NCBI GenBank assembly: GCA_000014925.1
Contig: CP000474.1
Location: forward strand, 3,782,001-3,846,000
Direction of reading: 5' to 3'
Length of the DNA: 64,000 bases
DNA from: Paenarthrobacter aurescens TC1
GTDB lineage: Bacteria > Actinomycetota > Actinomycetes > Actinomycetales > Micrococcaceae
Part shown: positions 9,710 to 18,368 of the stretch, in pieces
How positions within the stretch are numbered: the stretch's first letter is position 1
Layout of the letters: each line of letters opens with the position of its first letter
Position numbers and translations under genes: made by a program
Notes under the pieces: generated by a model
What the model saw: only the letters and a program-made list of their open reading frames with translations
Databases searched by the model: none
Told to the model about the DNA's origin: nothing

Positions 9710-9753
9710 GATTCTCTCTTTCAGAGGCCGCGCGGCGGCCGGGACGACATTCA

Positions 9754-9856
9754 CTTGCCGCATGTGCGGCCTGGTCTGTTTCCGGAGCACCCCGCCACTT
9801 AATGCCTGAGGGTTGCCGCAGCACGAGCCGGTCCTTGGCGTGCTGACTCTTGACCT
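9754..9856 (-). promoter_or_regulatory. SAM riboswitch, SAM-IV-like
   Basis: Read on the minus strand, the leader has these elements in order: GGUC (9855-9852), AAGAGU, stem strand CAGCACG (9845-9839), its perfect partner CGUGCUG (9825-9819), the invariant-looking GGCAACCCUC (9817-9808), GGGGUGCUCCGG, the closing GACC, then AGG, a CCGCA/UGCGG hairpin and GGCAAG. This order matches the SAM-I/SAM-IV clan, and the ACCAGG-hairpin-GGCAAG tail favours SAM-IV, known mainly in Actinobacteria. The outer stem is short (4 bp), which is the main weakness. Confidence 0.68.
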
Positions 9857-10043
9857 GGACTTGAATCTAGGAGGCTGTCCAAGGAATGTACAAACCGCTG
9901 GACTTGCGGCGTCAAGGCGGGAAACACCGCGTCAACGGGCTGCCAGATTCGTCATTTTCGGGCCGGCGAAGGCGCTCTTGTGACGGTCCGTTTCGCCGGA
10001 TTTCGCGGGATTTAGTCCGGTTGAGCGGGGTGACGGATCGGCT
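9857..10043. other. Intergenic part of divergent promoter region
   Basis: Together with the riboswitch this is the 368-bp gap between two divergent LLM oxidoreductase genes. No ORF or further structure stands out here. It should hold the promoter for the leftward transcript. Confidence 0.5.
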
Positions 10044-10071
10044 TTGGGCTCTGCGCCGGGCTCCGTAGTGT
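10044..10071 (+). promoter_or_regulatory. Promoter of leaderless LLM gene
   Basis: TTGGGC (10044-10049), a 16-bp spacer and TAGTGT (10066-10071). The ATG at 10078 is only 6 nt after the -10, so the mRNA is predicted to begin at or next to the start codon. Confidence 0.6.
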
Positions 10072-10077
10072 CGTGCC

Positions 10078-11214
10078 ATGCCGAAGCCTTCAGTTACTCC
10101 CCTGTCCGTCCTTGACCTCAGCCCGGTGTCGGCCGGGCAGACCCCCGGCGAGGCACTGCGCAGCACGCTTGACCTCGCGGCTGCTGCCGAGGCTTCCGGC
10201 TACTCGCGCTACTGGTTGGCCGAGCACCACCTCAATACCGGCGTTGCTGGCTCTGCTCCGCACATCCTTGCCGGTTTGGTGGCATCGGCCACCAAGACCA
10301 TCCGTGTAGGGACCGCGGCCACGCTGCTGGGGAACTACAGGCCGCTTCAGATCGCAGAGAGCATCGGAACGCTCGCGGCAGTATTCCCTGACCGCCTGGA
10401 CCTGGGCTTTGGTCGCTCAGGTCCGCCCAAGTCGCCCAGCGAACCGGCACCCGGAGTGGTTCCCGCCGCGGAAGCCGTCAGCGATCGCGTGGTTGACGGT
10501 TTGCTGATCCCTTCACCACGACCCATCTTCGGCGCTGTCCTGCCCAGGAAGTTCCGGTTGCAGGGTGAACTGCTGGGCCGCTTCCCCGGGGATACGGACA
10601 ACTTCGAGAACGACGTCCAGGACATCATCGGGTTCTTCACCGGCGACTACCGAACGAAGCACGGTGAGGAAGTCACGGCTACCCCGGCTCTGGGACAGGC
10701 GCCGCAGTTCTGGGTCCACGGCTCAACAGCCGGGCCAAGCGCACGGCTAGCGGGAAAACTGGGCCTTCCCTTCGGTGCGAACTACCACGTTGCACCCGCG
10801 GGCGTGCTGGACTCCATCGCCGAGTACCGCGCACACTTCGAACCGTCCGATGCCTTGCAGGAACCGCACGTGATCGTCTCGGCAGACGTGTTGGTGGCCC
10901 CGGACGAACACCAAGCACAGCGACTCGCCCGCGGCTACGCCCAGTGGGTTTACGGTATCCGCAGCGGCCAGGGTGCCATTCCCTACCCCTCGCCGGACGA
11001 TGCCCTGGATCTTCCTTTGGACGCGGAAGCCCAGGAACTGATCAAAGACCGCGTGGACACCAGACTGGTGGGCGACCCCCACCAAGTCAGCGCCAAGCTG
11101 CGCACGCTGCAACGCGCCACCGGAGCCCAGGAACTGCTCATCACCACCATTGCCCACGACCCCGCCGACCGGCAGAACTCCTACCAACTGCTCGCCGAGG
11201 CCTGGGGTCTCTAG
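10078..11214 (+). CDS. LLM-class flavin-dependent oxidoreductase (MsnO8-type)
   Basis: A 378-aa luciferase-like oxidoreductase. Diagnostic blocks are SVLDLSPVSAGQTPGEALR at the N-terminus, YWLAEHHLNTGVAGSAPHIL, the RVGTAATLLGNYRPLQIAE barrel segment and FPDRLDLGFGRS. The full frame begins at ATG 10078, with no Shine-Dalgarno but a -10 box 6 nt upstream. It is divergent from the riboswitch-controlled LLM gene and is followed 39 bp downstream by a rhodanese gene, which keeps the sulfur theme. The substrate is unknown; this subgroup includes many uncharacterised FMN or F420 enzymes. Confidence 0.85.
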   Translation: MPKPSVTPLSVLDLSPVSAGQTPGEALRSTLDLAAAAEASGYSRYWLAEHHLNTGVAGSAPHILAGLVASATKTIRVGTAATLLGNYRPLQIAESIGTLAAVFPDRLDLGFGRSGPPKSPSEPAPGVVPAAEAVSDRVVDGLLIPSPRPIFGAVLPRKFRLQGELLGRFPGDTDNFENDVQDIIGFFTGDYRTKHGEEVTATPALGQAPQFWVHGSTAGPSARLAGKLGLPFGANYHVAPAGVLDSIAEYRAHFEPSDALQEPHVIVSADVLVAPDEHQAQRLARGYAQWVYGIRSGQGAIPYPSPDDALDLPLDAEAQELIKDRVDTRLVGDPHQVSAKLRTLQRATGAQELLITTIAHDPADRQNSYQLLAEAWGL

Positions 11215-11253
11215 CTTTCCGATTTTCCAACCACCACCTACAGAGGGAGCACC

Positions 11254-11703
11254 ATGTCCATCGAAACCACAGTTCAGGAATCAGTCCAGGAAGCGGTACA
11301 AGAAGACACCCAGCTGATCACCGCCGAAGCCGCCGCCAAACTCATCGAAGAAGGCGCCCTCCTGATCGATGTCCGCAGCGAAGGCGGCCGCGCCAGCACC
11401 GGCGCAGTCCCCGGTGCTGTGGTGGTCAACCGCGAGCATGTGGAGGAAGACTTCAGCCCGGAATCCGCCCACCGCCTGGCCCAAGTCAGCGGGACGGACC
11501 AGAAGATCGTGGTGTTCTGCGGCTCCGTGAACGGCTCACGTCCCGTCGCGCAGAAGCTCAAGGTGCTCGGCTACGCCAACGCGGTCCACGTGGACGGCGG
11601 CTTCCCGGCACTCCGCGACGCCGGCGTCCCCACCACCGGGCCGACGGCCCCGCCGGCTCCCGCAGCTCAGGCGTCCACTGGTTCGGTGGCCTCCGAACGC
11701 TGA
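11254..11703 (+). CDS. Rhodanese-like domain protein
   Basis: Single-domain sulfurtransferase of 149 aa. The rhodanese fold shows ITAEAAAKLIEEGALLIDVRS and the active-site loop FCGSVNGSR, with the persulfide-forming Cys near residue 91. It probably moves sulfane sulfur released by the neighbouring oxidative sulfur enzymes. GAGGGAG lies 5-6 nt before the ATG. Its last 37 bp overlap the 3' end of the convergent MFS gene. The Ala/Pro-rich tail after residue 130 looks disordered. Confidence 0.87.
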   Translation: MSIETTVQESVQEAVQEDTQLITAEAAAKLIEEGALLIDVRSEGGRASTGAVPGAVVVNREHVEEDFSPESAHRLAQVSGTDQKIVVFCGSVNGSRPVAQKLKVLGYANAVHVDGGFPALRDAGVPTTGPTAPPAPAAQASTGSVASER

Positions 11704-13199
11704 GCACCTCCCGCCGTCGGACGTTCCGGCGTAAGTACTGCCGCCGCCGTCGGGGCTTCCATCCCGGAAGTCACGACGGCGGCACTTGCGTTTCTGCGGT
11801 CCCGCGCCTCGCGGAACCAGTCGAGTCCGCCGGCGAGCAAGGCGACGCCCAGCAGGACACAGCACATCACGATGCCTTGGTGGAAAGCGTCCTTTGAAGC
11901 CTGGCCGGTGGCCGCTCCCTGGGCTTGCAGGAACATGCCTGCGGCCGCGGCTGAACACATTGCCGCCGCGAATCGTTGGCTGAGTTGGTAGAAACCCGCC
12001 GCCACTCCGGCGGTGCAGGCAGGTGCGTGCGCAAGCGTGAGTGTCTGGTTCGGGGCGACCACCAGTCCGGTGGCTACACCCTGGGCAAGCCCGACAGCAG
12101 CTACCGCGAGAGCCGCTGTCCCGCCGTCGAGCCTTTGCACGAAAAGGTCCTTGGCAATTAGGCAAGCCAAGCTGCCCACGAGCGCGAAGACGATTCCGGC
12201 ACGCCCGTACCGGGCTACGAAACGCCAACTGAAACTGGACGCCAGCAGCATCCCGGCGGCTTGCGGCGCGAGGATGGCCGCGGCCGCCAACGGCGCCATC
12301 CCTGTCCCGGAGAGGAAGTAGAAAGCGGTCACCGCGGCCATTCCGGCGCCGACGCCGAACTGGCAGAGCGCCACCACCGTGCCCAAGGCGTAGCCCCTGG
12401 ATTTCACCAACGAGGCACTGAGCAACGGGGTTCGGCCGCTCCGGTGGTAGAGGATCTCCCAGCCGGCGAAGGCCAGGAGGGCTCCCGTACCGACCGCCAA
12501 CGACGTCACGGCGATGATGCCCGCACCGTAAATCGTTGGGATGAGGGAAGCGATCACCACACCGCCGAGCAACAAGGCGCCCAGGACGTCTATTGAGGGC
12601 TTGCTGTTTTCCAGCCGCTTGGCCGGACGTGGCAGGAGCCTGAACGCAAGCGGCACGAGGATTAGCACCAGCGGAACATTCGCGAGGAACAGGATCCTCC
12701 ATCCGATCTCGGGGTCGCCCAGGGACAAGACAAGTCCGCCGATCAGCGGTCCGCATACCGCCGCGGACCCGCCAGCGGCAGCGTAGGCGCCAAGTGCTTT
12801 CGCACGGTCGTGTCCCGAATAGATGTCCTGCAGGAGGCCAAGGACCTGCGGATTCAGGGTGCCCGCGCCGAGACCTTGGAGGAGCCTGGCGATGATGACC
12901 AGCGACGGGTCGGTGGCCAGGCCGCCCACCAGGCTGGATGCCCCGAAGACGGCAATGCCGGCGATGAAAAGCGTGCGCCTCCCGACGATGTCGCCCAGCC
13001 TGCCTGCGGGAACCAACGCGACGCCGAACGCCAGCGAGTAGCTGGCCAGGATCCACTGCACAGACCCTGAGTCGGCATGCAGGGAAGCGGACATCGCGGG
13101 AACCGCCAACACGAACATTGACTGGTCCAACAGCGTGATGAATCCTGCACCGAGGCAAAGCCAGAGAGCGGAACGTTTAGCGTGATTTCCGTGGCCCAT
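11667..13199 (-). CDS. MFS transporter, DHA2 (14-helix) family
   Basis: Proton-coupled drug/metabolite exporter of 510 aa with about 14 hydrophobic segments. It has the motif A-like GRLGDIVGRRTLF after helix 2 and FVLAVPAMSASLHADSGSVQW typical of EmrB/QacA relatives. The disordered C-terminal tail overlaps the rhodanese gene on the opposite strand. TAGAGT lies 8 nt upstream of the ATG with no ribosome-binding site, so the mRNA may be leaderless. Substrate not predictable; export of a cysteine-pathway or sulfonated product would fit the context. Confidence 0.88.
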   Translation of the reverse strand: MGHGNHAKRSALWLCLGAGFITLLDQSMFVLAVPAMSASLHADSGSVQWILASYSLAFGVALVPAGRLGDIVGRRTLFIAGIAVFGASSLVGGLATDPSLVIIARLLQGLGAGTLNPQVLGLLQDIYSGHDRAKALGAYAAAGGSAAVCGPLIGGLVLSLGDPEIGWRILFLANVPLVLILVPLAFRLLPRPAKRLENSKPSIDVLGALLLGGVVIASLIPTIYGAGIIAVTSLAVGTGALLAFAGWEILYHRSGRTPLLSASLVKSRGYALGTVVALCQFGVGAGMAAVTAFYFLSGTGMAPLAAAAILAPQAAGMLLASSFSWRFVARYGRAGIVFALVGSLACLIAKDLFVQRLDGGTAALAVAAVGLAQGVATGLVVAPNQTLTLAHAPACTAGVAAGFYQLSQRFAAAMCSAAAAGMFLQAQGAATGQASKDAFHQGIVMCCVLLGVALLAGGLDWFREARDRRNASAAVVTSGMEAPTAAAVLTPERPTAGGAQRSEATEPVDA

Positions 13200-13207
13200 G
13201 ATTGAGG

Positions 13208-13213
13208 ACTCTA
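13208..13213 (-). promoter_or_regulatory. -10 box of MFS gene
   Basis: TAGAGT on the minus strand, 8 nt before the ATG at 13199, with no Shine-Dalgarno in between. It is one of the leaderless-type starts in this window. Confidence 0.4.
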
Positions 13214-13357
13214 GGCGTGTCCCTGCTGGCTTTTGGCATCGCGAGACACCCGGTTAAGGGGCATTAATCCGGGTTACCGCGGGTGACCTGTTTATGACTC
13301 TTTGGGGCTTGTTCGCCGACGCTCCGGTCACGGAAGGACGCAGCGGGAAACGCTTTT

Positions 13358-13385
13358 TTGTGGGGCGATGTCCGCGTCCTAGCGT
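13358..13385 (+). promoter_or_regulatory. Promoter of leaderless CBS-like gene
   Basis: TTGTGG (13358-13363), a 16-bp spacer and TAGCGT (13380-13385). The ATG follows after 7 nt. This supports the short start at 13393 over the longer frame from 13294. Confidence 0.6.
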
Positions 13386-13392
13386 GGGCCGC

Positions 13393-14766
13393 ATGACCGT
13401 GTATGAATCAGTCTTGGACGCAATCGGCGGCACTCCCCTGCTTCGACTGAAGCGGCTTGGCGAAGGTGTCCGGCCCCGCATTTACGCGAAACTCGAGTTC
13501 CAGAACATCGGCGGGAGCGTGAAGGACAGGGCCGCACTTTCCATGATCCGGGCCGCAGAACGGTCCGGTTTGTTGGAGCCCGGCGGGACCGTGGTGGAAG
13601 GGACCAGCGGTAACACTGGCATCGGGCTGAGTTTGGTGGCCGCACAACTGGGCTATCGCTCGGTGATCTTCGCTCCGGCGGCCACGGCTGCCGAAAAGAT
13701 CCGCCTCCTGCGCGCGTTCGGAGCCGAGGTCCACCTGGTGGCCGATTTTGTTCCGCGGTCCGATCCCGGCCACTTGGCCAACCGGGCGGCGGCCTTCGCT
13801 GCGGAAACCCCGGGCGCCTGGCTCGCCTTGCAGTATGACAACCCTGCCAACCCCCAGGCCCACTTGGAGGGAACCGGGCCGGAGATCTGGGCCGACACCC
13901 GCGGGTCGGTAACCCACTTCGTGGCCAGCGTCGGGACGGGCGGGACCATTAGTGGAACCGGTCGGTTCTTGAAGCAGGCCAGCGACGGCCTGGTGCAGGT
14001 CATTGCCGCCGATCCCGAGCACTCCCGCTATGGAGGCGGCAATGGTTCGCTCAAGTACACCGAGGGCGCGGGCCATCCTCTGCACCCGGCGTCTGTAGAA
14101 GACATCTGGCCCGAGGCGTTCGACACTGCTTTGGTGGACAAGTACATCAGCGTCAGCGATGGTGATGCCATTTTCACCGCCCGCCGCGCTGCCCGCGAGG
14201 AAGGCCTCCTCATCGGTGCCACCGGAGGGACCGCCCTGGCTGCAGCGTTGAACCTGGCCGAAACGTTGGACGAGGACCACACCATCGTGGTGATCCTGCC
14301 TGACTCCGGCAGGAACTACCTGTCCACCTACTTCGACGACCACTGGCTCACCTCGCTCGGATTCCTGGAACCCACTGCGCCGGAAGGAACCGTCCGCTCG
14401 TTGCTCTCCGGATCGCCCGCTGGAGTCCAGCTTCTGGCGAGTGGCCTGACAGTGGCGGAGGCCGTCGTCGAACTTCACTCCCGGGACGTGGCACCGGACG
14501 AACCAGTGTTCCTGGTCCTGGACCGGGGCCAGAGCTTCGGGACCGTTCACCCGCGTGAAGTAGTGGAAGTGGTGACCCTGCGTTCGTTGGAAGCCGTTGA
14601 CCCTGCCTCGCCGGCGGTCACCGCTTGTATCCCGTACCGCACGGTTGCCGCGGGACTGCCGGCATCAGAGGCTGGAGCCGCCGCGGACCCGGAGTCTGGT
14701 GCTGGTGCGGCCCCGGAGGTCATCGCGGTCCTGGTTGACGGCCGAATCGCCGCCAGCCTCCCCTAA
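13393..14766 (+). CDS. Cystathionine beta-synthase / cysteine synthase-like PLP enzyme
   Basis: PLP-dependent beta-replacement enzyme of 457 aa. The core shows YESVLDAIGGTPLLRLKRL and KLEFQNIGGSVKDRAA with the PLP-binding lysine near residue 42. It also has the phosphate/substrate loop EGTSGNTGIGL and GTGGTISGTGRFLK. About 110 C-terminal residues beyond the catalytic fold correspond in position to the CBS domain pair of actinobacterial CBS, but they are weakly conserved. It would join serine or O-acetylserine with homocysteine or sulfide. The start at 13393 is chosen because the protein fold begins here and a TAGCGT -10 lies 7 nt upstream. CBS is favoured over CysK because of length. Confidence 0.85.
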   Translation: MTVYESVLDAIGGTPLLRLKRLGEGVRPRIYAKLEFQNIGGSVKDRAALSMIRAAERSGLLEPGGTVVEGTSGNTGIGLSLVAAQLGYRSVIFAPAATAAEKIRLLRAFGAEVHLVADFVPRSDPGHLANRAAAFAAETPGAWLALQYDNPANPQAHLEGTGPEIWADTRGSVTHFVASVGTGGTISGTGRFLKQASDGLVQVIAADPEHSRYGGGNGSLKYTEGAGHPLHPASVEDIWPEAFDTALVDKYISVSDGDAIFTARRAAREEGLLIGATGGTALAAALNLAETLDEDHTIVVILPDSGRNYLSTYFDDHWLTSLGFLEPTAPEGTVRSLLSGSPAGVQLLASGLTVAEAVVELHSRDVAPDEPVFLVLDRGQSFGTVHPREVVEVVTLRSLEAVDPASPAVTACIPYRTVAAGLPASEAGAAADPESGAGAAPEVIAVLVDGRIAASLP

Positions 14767-14776
14767 CCACCGACGC

Positions 14777-14850
14777 TCTCTCACATCCCAAGCCCTTCCA
14801 GCCATCCCTCTCTCACATCCCAAGCCCTTCCAGCCATCCCTCTCTCACAT
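14777..14850. repeat. 32-bp tandem repeat, left array
   Basis: TCTCTCACAT begins at 14777, 14809 and 14841, an exact 32-bp period with two full copies and a partial third. The full copies are almost identical. It is the inverted counterpart of the array at 15103-15182 and starts 10 bp after the CBS-like stop codon. Confidence 0.85.
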
Positions 14851-15102
14851 CGATGTGGCTAAAGGGGAGTGCCGGGGGTGCCGGAATAGCGGTGGATCCG
14901 GGGTTGGCCTGACACTCCGGGCTTTGCCTGGCGGGCAGGACTCAAATACCTTCATCGGACGGTCCCAACGGCGGGAGCAGAGCTCGACGGCCTGCACGGT
15001 GGAAGCGGGCCGTGGGAACCTCTGCATTACCTTCCAACGAAGAATCACGTATAGAAGACCCACCGCCCGGGACGCCCCTAGGCGGGCGTTGGTGAACCCA
15101 AC
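14851..15102. other. Non-coding spacer between inverted repeat arrays
   Basis: About 250 bp with no supported gene between two inverted 32-bp repeat arrays and between convergent genes. A small hairpin (CGTTGG/CCAACG, 15087-15103) lies at the right end. No promoter or RNA family is recognised. Confidence 0.5.
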
Positions 15103-15182
15103 GGGATGTGAGAGAGGGACGGCGGGAAAGGCATGGGATGTGAGAGAGGGTCCACGGGAAAGGCATGGGATGTGAGAGAGGG
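15103..15182. repeat. 32-bp tandem repeat, right array
   Basis: GGGATGTGAGAGAG begins at 15103, 15135 and 15167, again an exact 32-bp period. The unit is the reverse complement of the left array with about six changes. The array ends directly at the stop codon of the minus-strand LLM gene at 15183. Confidence 0.85.
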
Positions 15183-16343
15183 TCAGGACGCGTCGGCCAG
15201 CACCCGTGCCCGGGCGGCGGCTCGGGTTGCAAGGAGCTCCTCCGCGGTGCGGCCATGTTCCCGGTGCGCCACTTCCTGTTTCAGCTGCGGGATCACGTGC
15301 TGGCCAAACTCAAGGGCATCAGGTACGAAGTCGTAACCGCGGAGACCGAAGATCTCGAAGCCGAGCTCGTGGTAGTCCAGGATCGCCTGGGTGACGGTGT
15401 CATAGGAGCCGACCAACGCCGTCGCGCTTCCTCCTCCGCCGCCTGCCGCTTTGGCGAGGGCCGTCCAGAGGGCGCGGTCGTGGAGGTCCGCGCGTTCGGC
15501 TGCCGCGAGGAGCCGTTGGGTGCCGGCGGCTTCGGGCTTCTGGTTATAGTGGCGGACAGGATCAATCACCTCGCCGGCAGACCGGCGGGACTCGAGCCTC
15601 GCAAGGATGGCGTGCGCTTTCTCCCAGGCCAGCTCATCGGTCGCCGCGACGATCGGCCGGAACGCGATCTGCCAGCGCAACGGCTCAGTACGCCCCACCG
15701 CGGCGGCCCTCGCAAGGATCTGCTCCTGCTGCGAAGCCGCGTCGACCAGCGGCTCACCGAAGAGCGCATAGATGTCAGCTTCGGCGGCGCCCACAGACCA
15801 CGCGGCTTCCGAGGACCCGCCAAAGGAAATACCCGGTCTTTTCCCGGCAAAGGGCGCCAATCCGGAGGCGAAGTTCTCAAAGCGGTAGTGCTCGCTGTCC
15901 CAACTGAATGATTCGCCCGACCATGCCCGTCGCACGATCTGCATGTACTCCTGTGTCCGCCCATACCGCGCATCCTTGGACAGGAAGTCACCTTCGCGGG
16001 CTTGGTCGGCTTGGCTTCCACCGGTGATGAAGTGCACGGTCAGCCGCCCTTGGGCAATGTGGTCCAGCGTCAGGAAGGACCGCGCCGCAAATGTGGGGTG
16101 GGAGACGTTGGGGCGGTGCGCCAGTCGCAGTTGGATCCGTTCCGTGTTCGCGGCAACCCACGCAGCGTGGACTGAGGGATCCTGTGTGGTGGAGTTGTAC
16201 GCAAAGAGTACGTGGTCCCAGTTGTTGTCCTCGTGGATCCGCGCAATGCGGGCAGCGTAGTGGGGGTCGAAGAAGGGCGTGGTGGCCGGCGAAGTCTCCG
16301 TGGAGTCGTTGCCGGCACCCATGCCGAGGAACTCGATAGGCAT
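15183..16343 (-). CDS. Alkanesulfonate monooxygenase-like LLM enzyme (SsuD type)
   Basis: Two-component FMN monooxygenase relative of 386 aa, of the group that desulfonates alkanesulfonates to sulfite. Visible blocks are MPIEFLGMGAGND, YAARIARIHEDNNWDHVLFAYNS (cut here into parts: barrel strand 1 and helix), LRLAHRPNVSHPTFAAR, GRLTVHFITGG and RPGISFGGSSEAAW, all characteristic of SsuD. The ATG at 16343 has GGGAGAG upstream. It lies just downstream of metI (23-bp gap), so methionine import and sulfonate use appear to share a transcript. The substrate specificity is not settled by sequence alone. Confidence 0.85.
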   Translation of the reverse strand: MPIEFLGMGAGNDSTETSPATTPFFDPHYAARIARIHEDNNWDHVLFAYNSTTQDPSVHAAWVAANTERIQLRLAHRPNVSHPTFAARSFLTLDHIAQGRLTVHFITGGSQADQAREGDFLSKDARYGRTQEYMQIVRRAWSGESFSWDSEHYRFENFASGLAPFAGKRPGISFGGSSEAAWSVGAAEADIYALFGEPLVDAASQQEQILARAAAVGRTEPLRWQIAFRPIVAATDELAWEKAHAILARLESRRSAGEVIDPVRHYNQKPEAAGTQRLLAAAERADLHDRALWTALAKAAGGGGGSATALVGSYDTVTQAILDYHELGFEIFGLRGYDFVPDALEFGQHVIPQLKQEVAHREHGRTAEELLATRAAARARVLADAS

Positions 16344-16366
16344 TGAAGCTCTCCCTGAAAATAGAG

Positions 16367-17026
16367 TTAGCGGCGAAGGATGCGCTGGGCCAGGAAGTTG
16401 CCGAGCAACTGTGCGGCCTGCACCATGACGATGATGATCAGGACGGTCACCAGCGTGACTTCCCAGTTGAACTGCTGGTAGCCGTACATGATGGCGAAAT
16501 TGCCCAGCCCACCGCCGCCGATGTACCCGGCCATGGCAGACATGTCCACGATCGCGATGATCATGAACGTGTAGCCCAGGATCAGCGGTGCCAGCGACTC
16601 GGGAATCACTACGGACCACAGGATGTGCAGCCGGCTATCGCCCATGGCACGCGCGGCTTCCACCACGCCCGGGTCGGAGGCCACCAGGTTTTGCTCCACT
16701 ACACGGCCAATCACGACTCCGGCCATCAGCGCCATGGGCAGGATCGCCGCCGTCGTGCCAATAGTGGTGCCCATGATGATCAAGGTCAGCGGCGCAATGG
16801 CCGTGATGAAGATGATGAACGGAATGGGCCGGATGATGTTCACCAGGAAGTTCAGGAACGAGAACACGGCTTTATTGGCAAACAGGTTTCCGGGCCTGGT
16901 GGCGTAGAGGGTGACGCCCAGCGCTAGCCCGGCGATGCCACTGAGCAGGACGGTGATGACCACCATGTAGATGGTCTGTTGGAAGGATTCGCCCAGGACG
17001 GGCAGGAGGGTTGTCCAGTCGGTCAT
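16367..17026 (-). CDS. metI: Methionine ABC transporter permease MetI
   Basis: Permease of 219 aa with five or six membrane helices, forming the channel of the D/L-methionine importer. Family blocks are LGESFQQTIYMVVITVLLSG, IVNIIRPIPFIIFITAIAPLT and the coupling loop VASDPGVVEAARAMGDS. It is encoded 2 bp after metN in the same operon, with the binding protein MetQ encoded divergently at 18369. Confidence 0.93.
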   Translation of the reverse strand: MTDWTTLLPVLGESFQQTIYMVVITVLLSGIAGLALGVTLYATRPGNLFANKAVFSFLNFLVNIIRPIPFIIFITAIAPLTLIIMGTTIGTTAAILPMALMAGVVIGRVVEQNLVASDPGVVEAARAMGDSRLHILWSVVIPESLAPLILGYTFMIIAIVDMSAMAGYIGGGGLGNFAIMYGYQQFNWEVTLVTVLIIIVMVQAAQLLGNFLAQRILRR

Positions 17027-17028
17027 GG

Positions 17029-18147
17029 CTATTCTCCGGCGTTCGCGGGGACGGGAAGGTGCGGTACGGCACGCTCGGCTCGCGCCGCCGTCGGAATTTG
17101 GCGTTCGACGGCGGTGACGTCGCCAAGGTCGGCGAGCGCGGCGTCAATCGCGGCGTCGCTGCCCGTGAGTTCGTAGGTGAGTGTGCCCAGGATCTTGTTC
17201 TGGATCTCGGTGACGCCGCCGAACACCACGCTGGAGCCCACGCCGTGGCGTTCAAAAGTGGCGGCCACAAGCGGCGTTGGTGCAGCCTCGGAGATGCCGA
17301 TGGAGACGAGTTGGCCGGGATGCGCGGCGGAGAGGCGGGTGACGGTGTCCGGCTCGGGTGTGCCGTGGACGGCTGTGGAGACGAAGCGTTGGGTGGAGGC
17401 GCTCTGGGGGTCGGCGAACACCGTGTACGTTGGTCCGGTTTCCACCACGCGGCCGGATTCCATCATGACTACGGTGTCGCAGATTTCGCGGACCACGTGC
17501 ATTTCGTGGGTGATCACCACAACCGTGGTGCCAAGTTCCTTGTTGATGCGGCGCAGAAGCCGCAGGACGTCGCGGGTGGTTTCCGGGTCCAAGGCGCTGG
17601 TGGCTTCGTCGGCGAGCAGGATGTCCGGGGCGTTTGCCAGCGCACGGGCGATGCCCACGCGTTGCTGCTGCCCGCCGGAGAGTCGGCGGGGATAGGTACC
17701 GGCTTTGTCGGCGATGCCCACGAACTCAAGCAGCTCGTCCACGCGCGGCTTGATCTTATCCTTGGGCCAGCCCGCCACCTTGAGGGGGTACGCCACGTTC
17801 CCGAACACGGTGCGGGACTTCAGGAGGTTGAACTGCTGGAAGATCATGCCGATTCCGGCGCGGACTCTCCTCAGTTCGCCCTCGGGGAGCGAAGAAATGT
17901 CCTGTCCCTTCACGAACACCTGGCCCTGAGTGGGTCTCTCCAAGCCGTTGAGCAGGCGTACCAGCGTGGACTTGCCGGCACCGGAGTAACCAACAATGCC
18001 TACGACGGTCCCTTCTTCAACGTCCAGGGTGACGTCATCCACCGCGCGTACCGGTTCCGCTCGCTGGGTGCGTTTGCTTCCTTGGAGTTTGCCGCCTTGG
18101 ACCGGGAACACTTTACTGACGCCGCGCAGCGAAACGATCGCGCTCAC
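17029..18147 (-). CDS. metN: Methionine ABC transporter ATPase MetN with NIL domain
   Basis: ATPase of 372 aa. It has Walker A GYSGAGKST, the signature LSGGQQQRVGIARALA and Walker B ILLADEATSALD. The C-terminal 80 residues form the NIL (ACT-like) domain that senses methionine and inhibits transport when the cell is replete. I choose GTG 18147, which has AAAGGAGG 5 nt upstream and directly precedes the start of homology (SAIVSLRGVSKVF). The longer frame upstream lacks similarity and lies in the divergent promoter region. Confidence 0.92.
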   Translation of the reverse strand: MSAIVSLRGVSKVFPVQGGKLQGSKRTQRAEPVRAVDDVTLDVEEGTVVGIVGYSGAGKSTLVRLLNGLERPTQGQVFVKGQDISSLPEGELRRVRAGIGMIFQQFNLLKSRTVFGNVAYPLKVAGWPKDKIKPRVDELLEFVGIADKAGTYPRRLSGGQQQRVGIARALANAPDILLADEATSALDPETTRDVLRLLRRINKELGTTVVVITHEMHVVREICDTVVMMESGRVVETGPTYTVFADPQSASTQRFVSTAVHGTPEPDTVTRLSAAHPGQLVSIGISEAAPTPLVAATFERHGVGSSVVFGGVTEIQNKILGTLTYELTGSDAAIDAALADLGDVTAVERQIPTAARAERAVPHLPVPANAGE

Positions 18148-18368
18148 CGGAGCCTCCTTTAGGGGTTGATTGGATGCCCATTCCAACAGCGCCCCAGCCC
18201 TCGCATCGAACCCAATGACCCCCTGTGACCTGCGGTTTCTTTCCTTGACGGTGCGCGTCGGAGTGTTGCGAAGGCGTTCGATTCTCACCGCGGCAACTGC
18301 CTAGCGTGAGGCGGGGGAACACCCCGTACCTTCCATTCGCATCACTACCCTTTGTACGGAGAAGCATC

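Noticed and set aside
14777..15182. Possible CRISPR array (32-bp period)
   Set aside because: The repeats abut with no unique spacers between them, there are only two to three units per side, and no cas genes are near.
18148..18368. Second SAM riboswitch upstream of metN or metQ
   Set aside because: Neither strand shows GGCAACC and GGUGC elements in a SAM riboswitch order.
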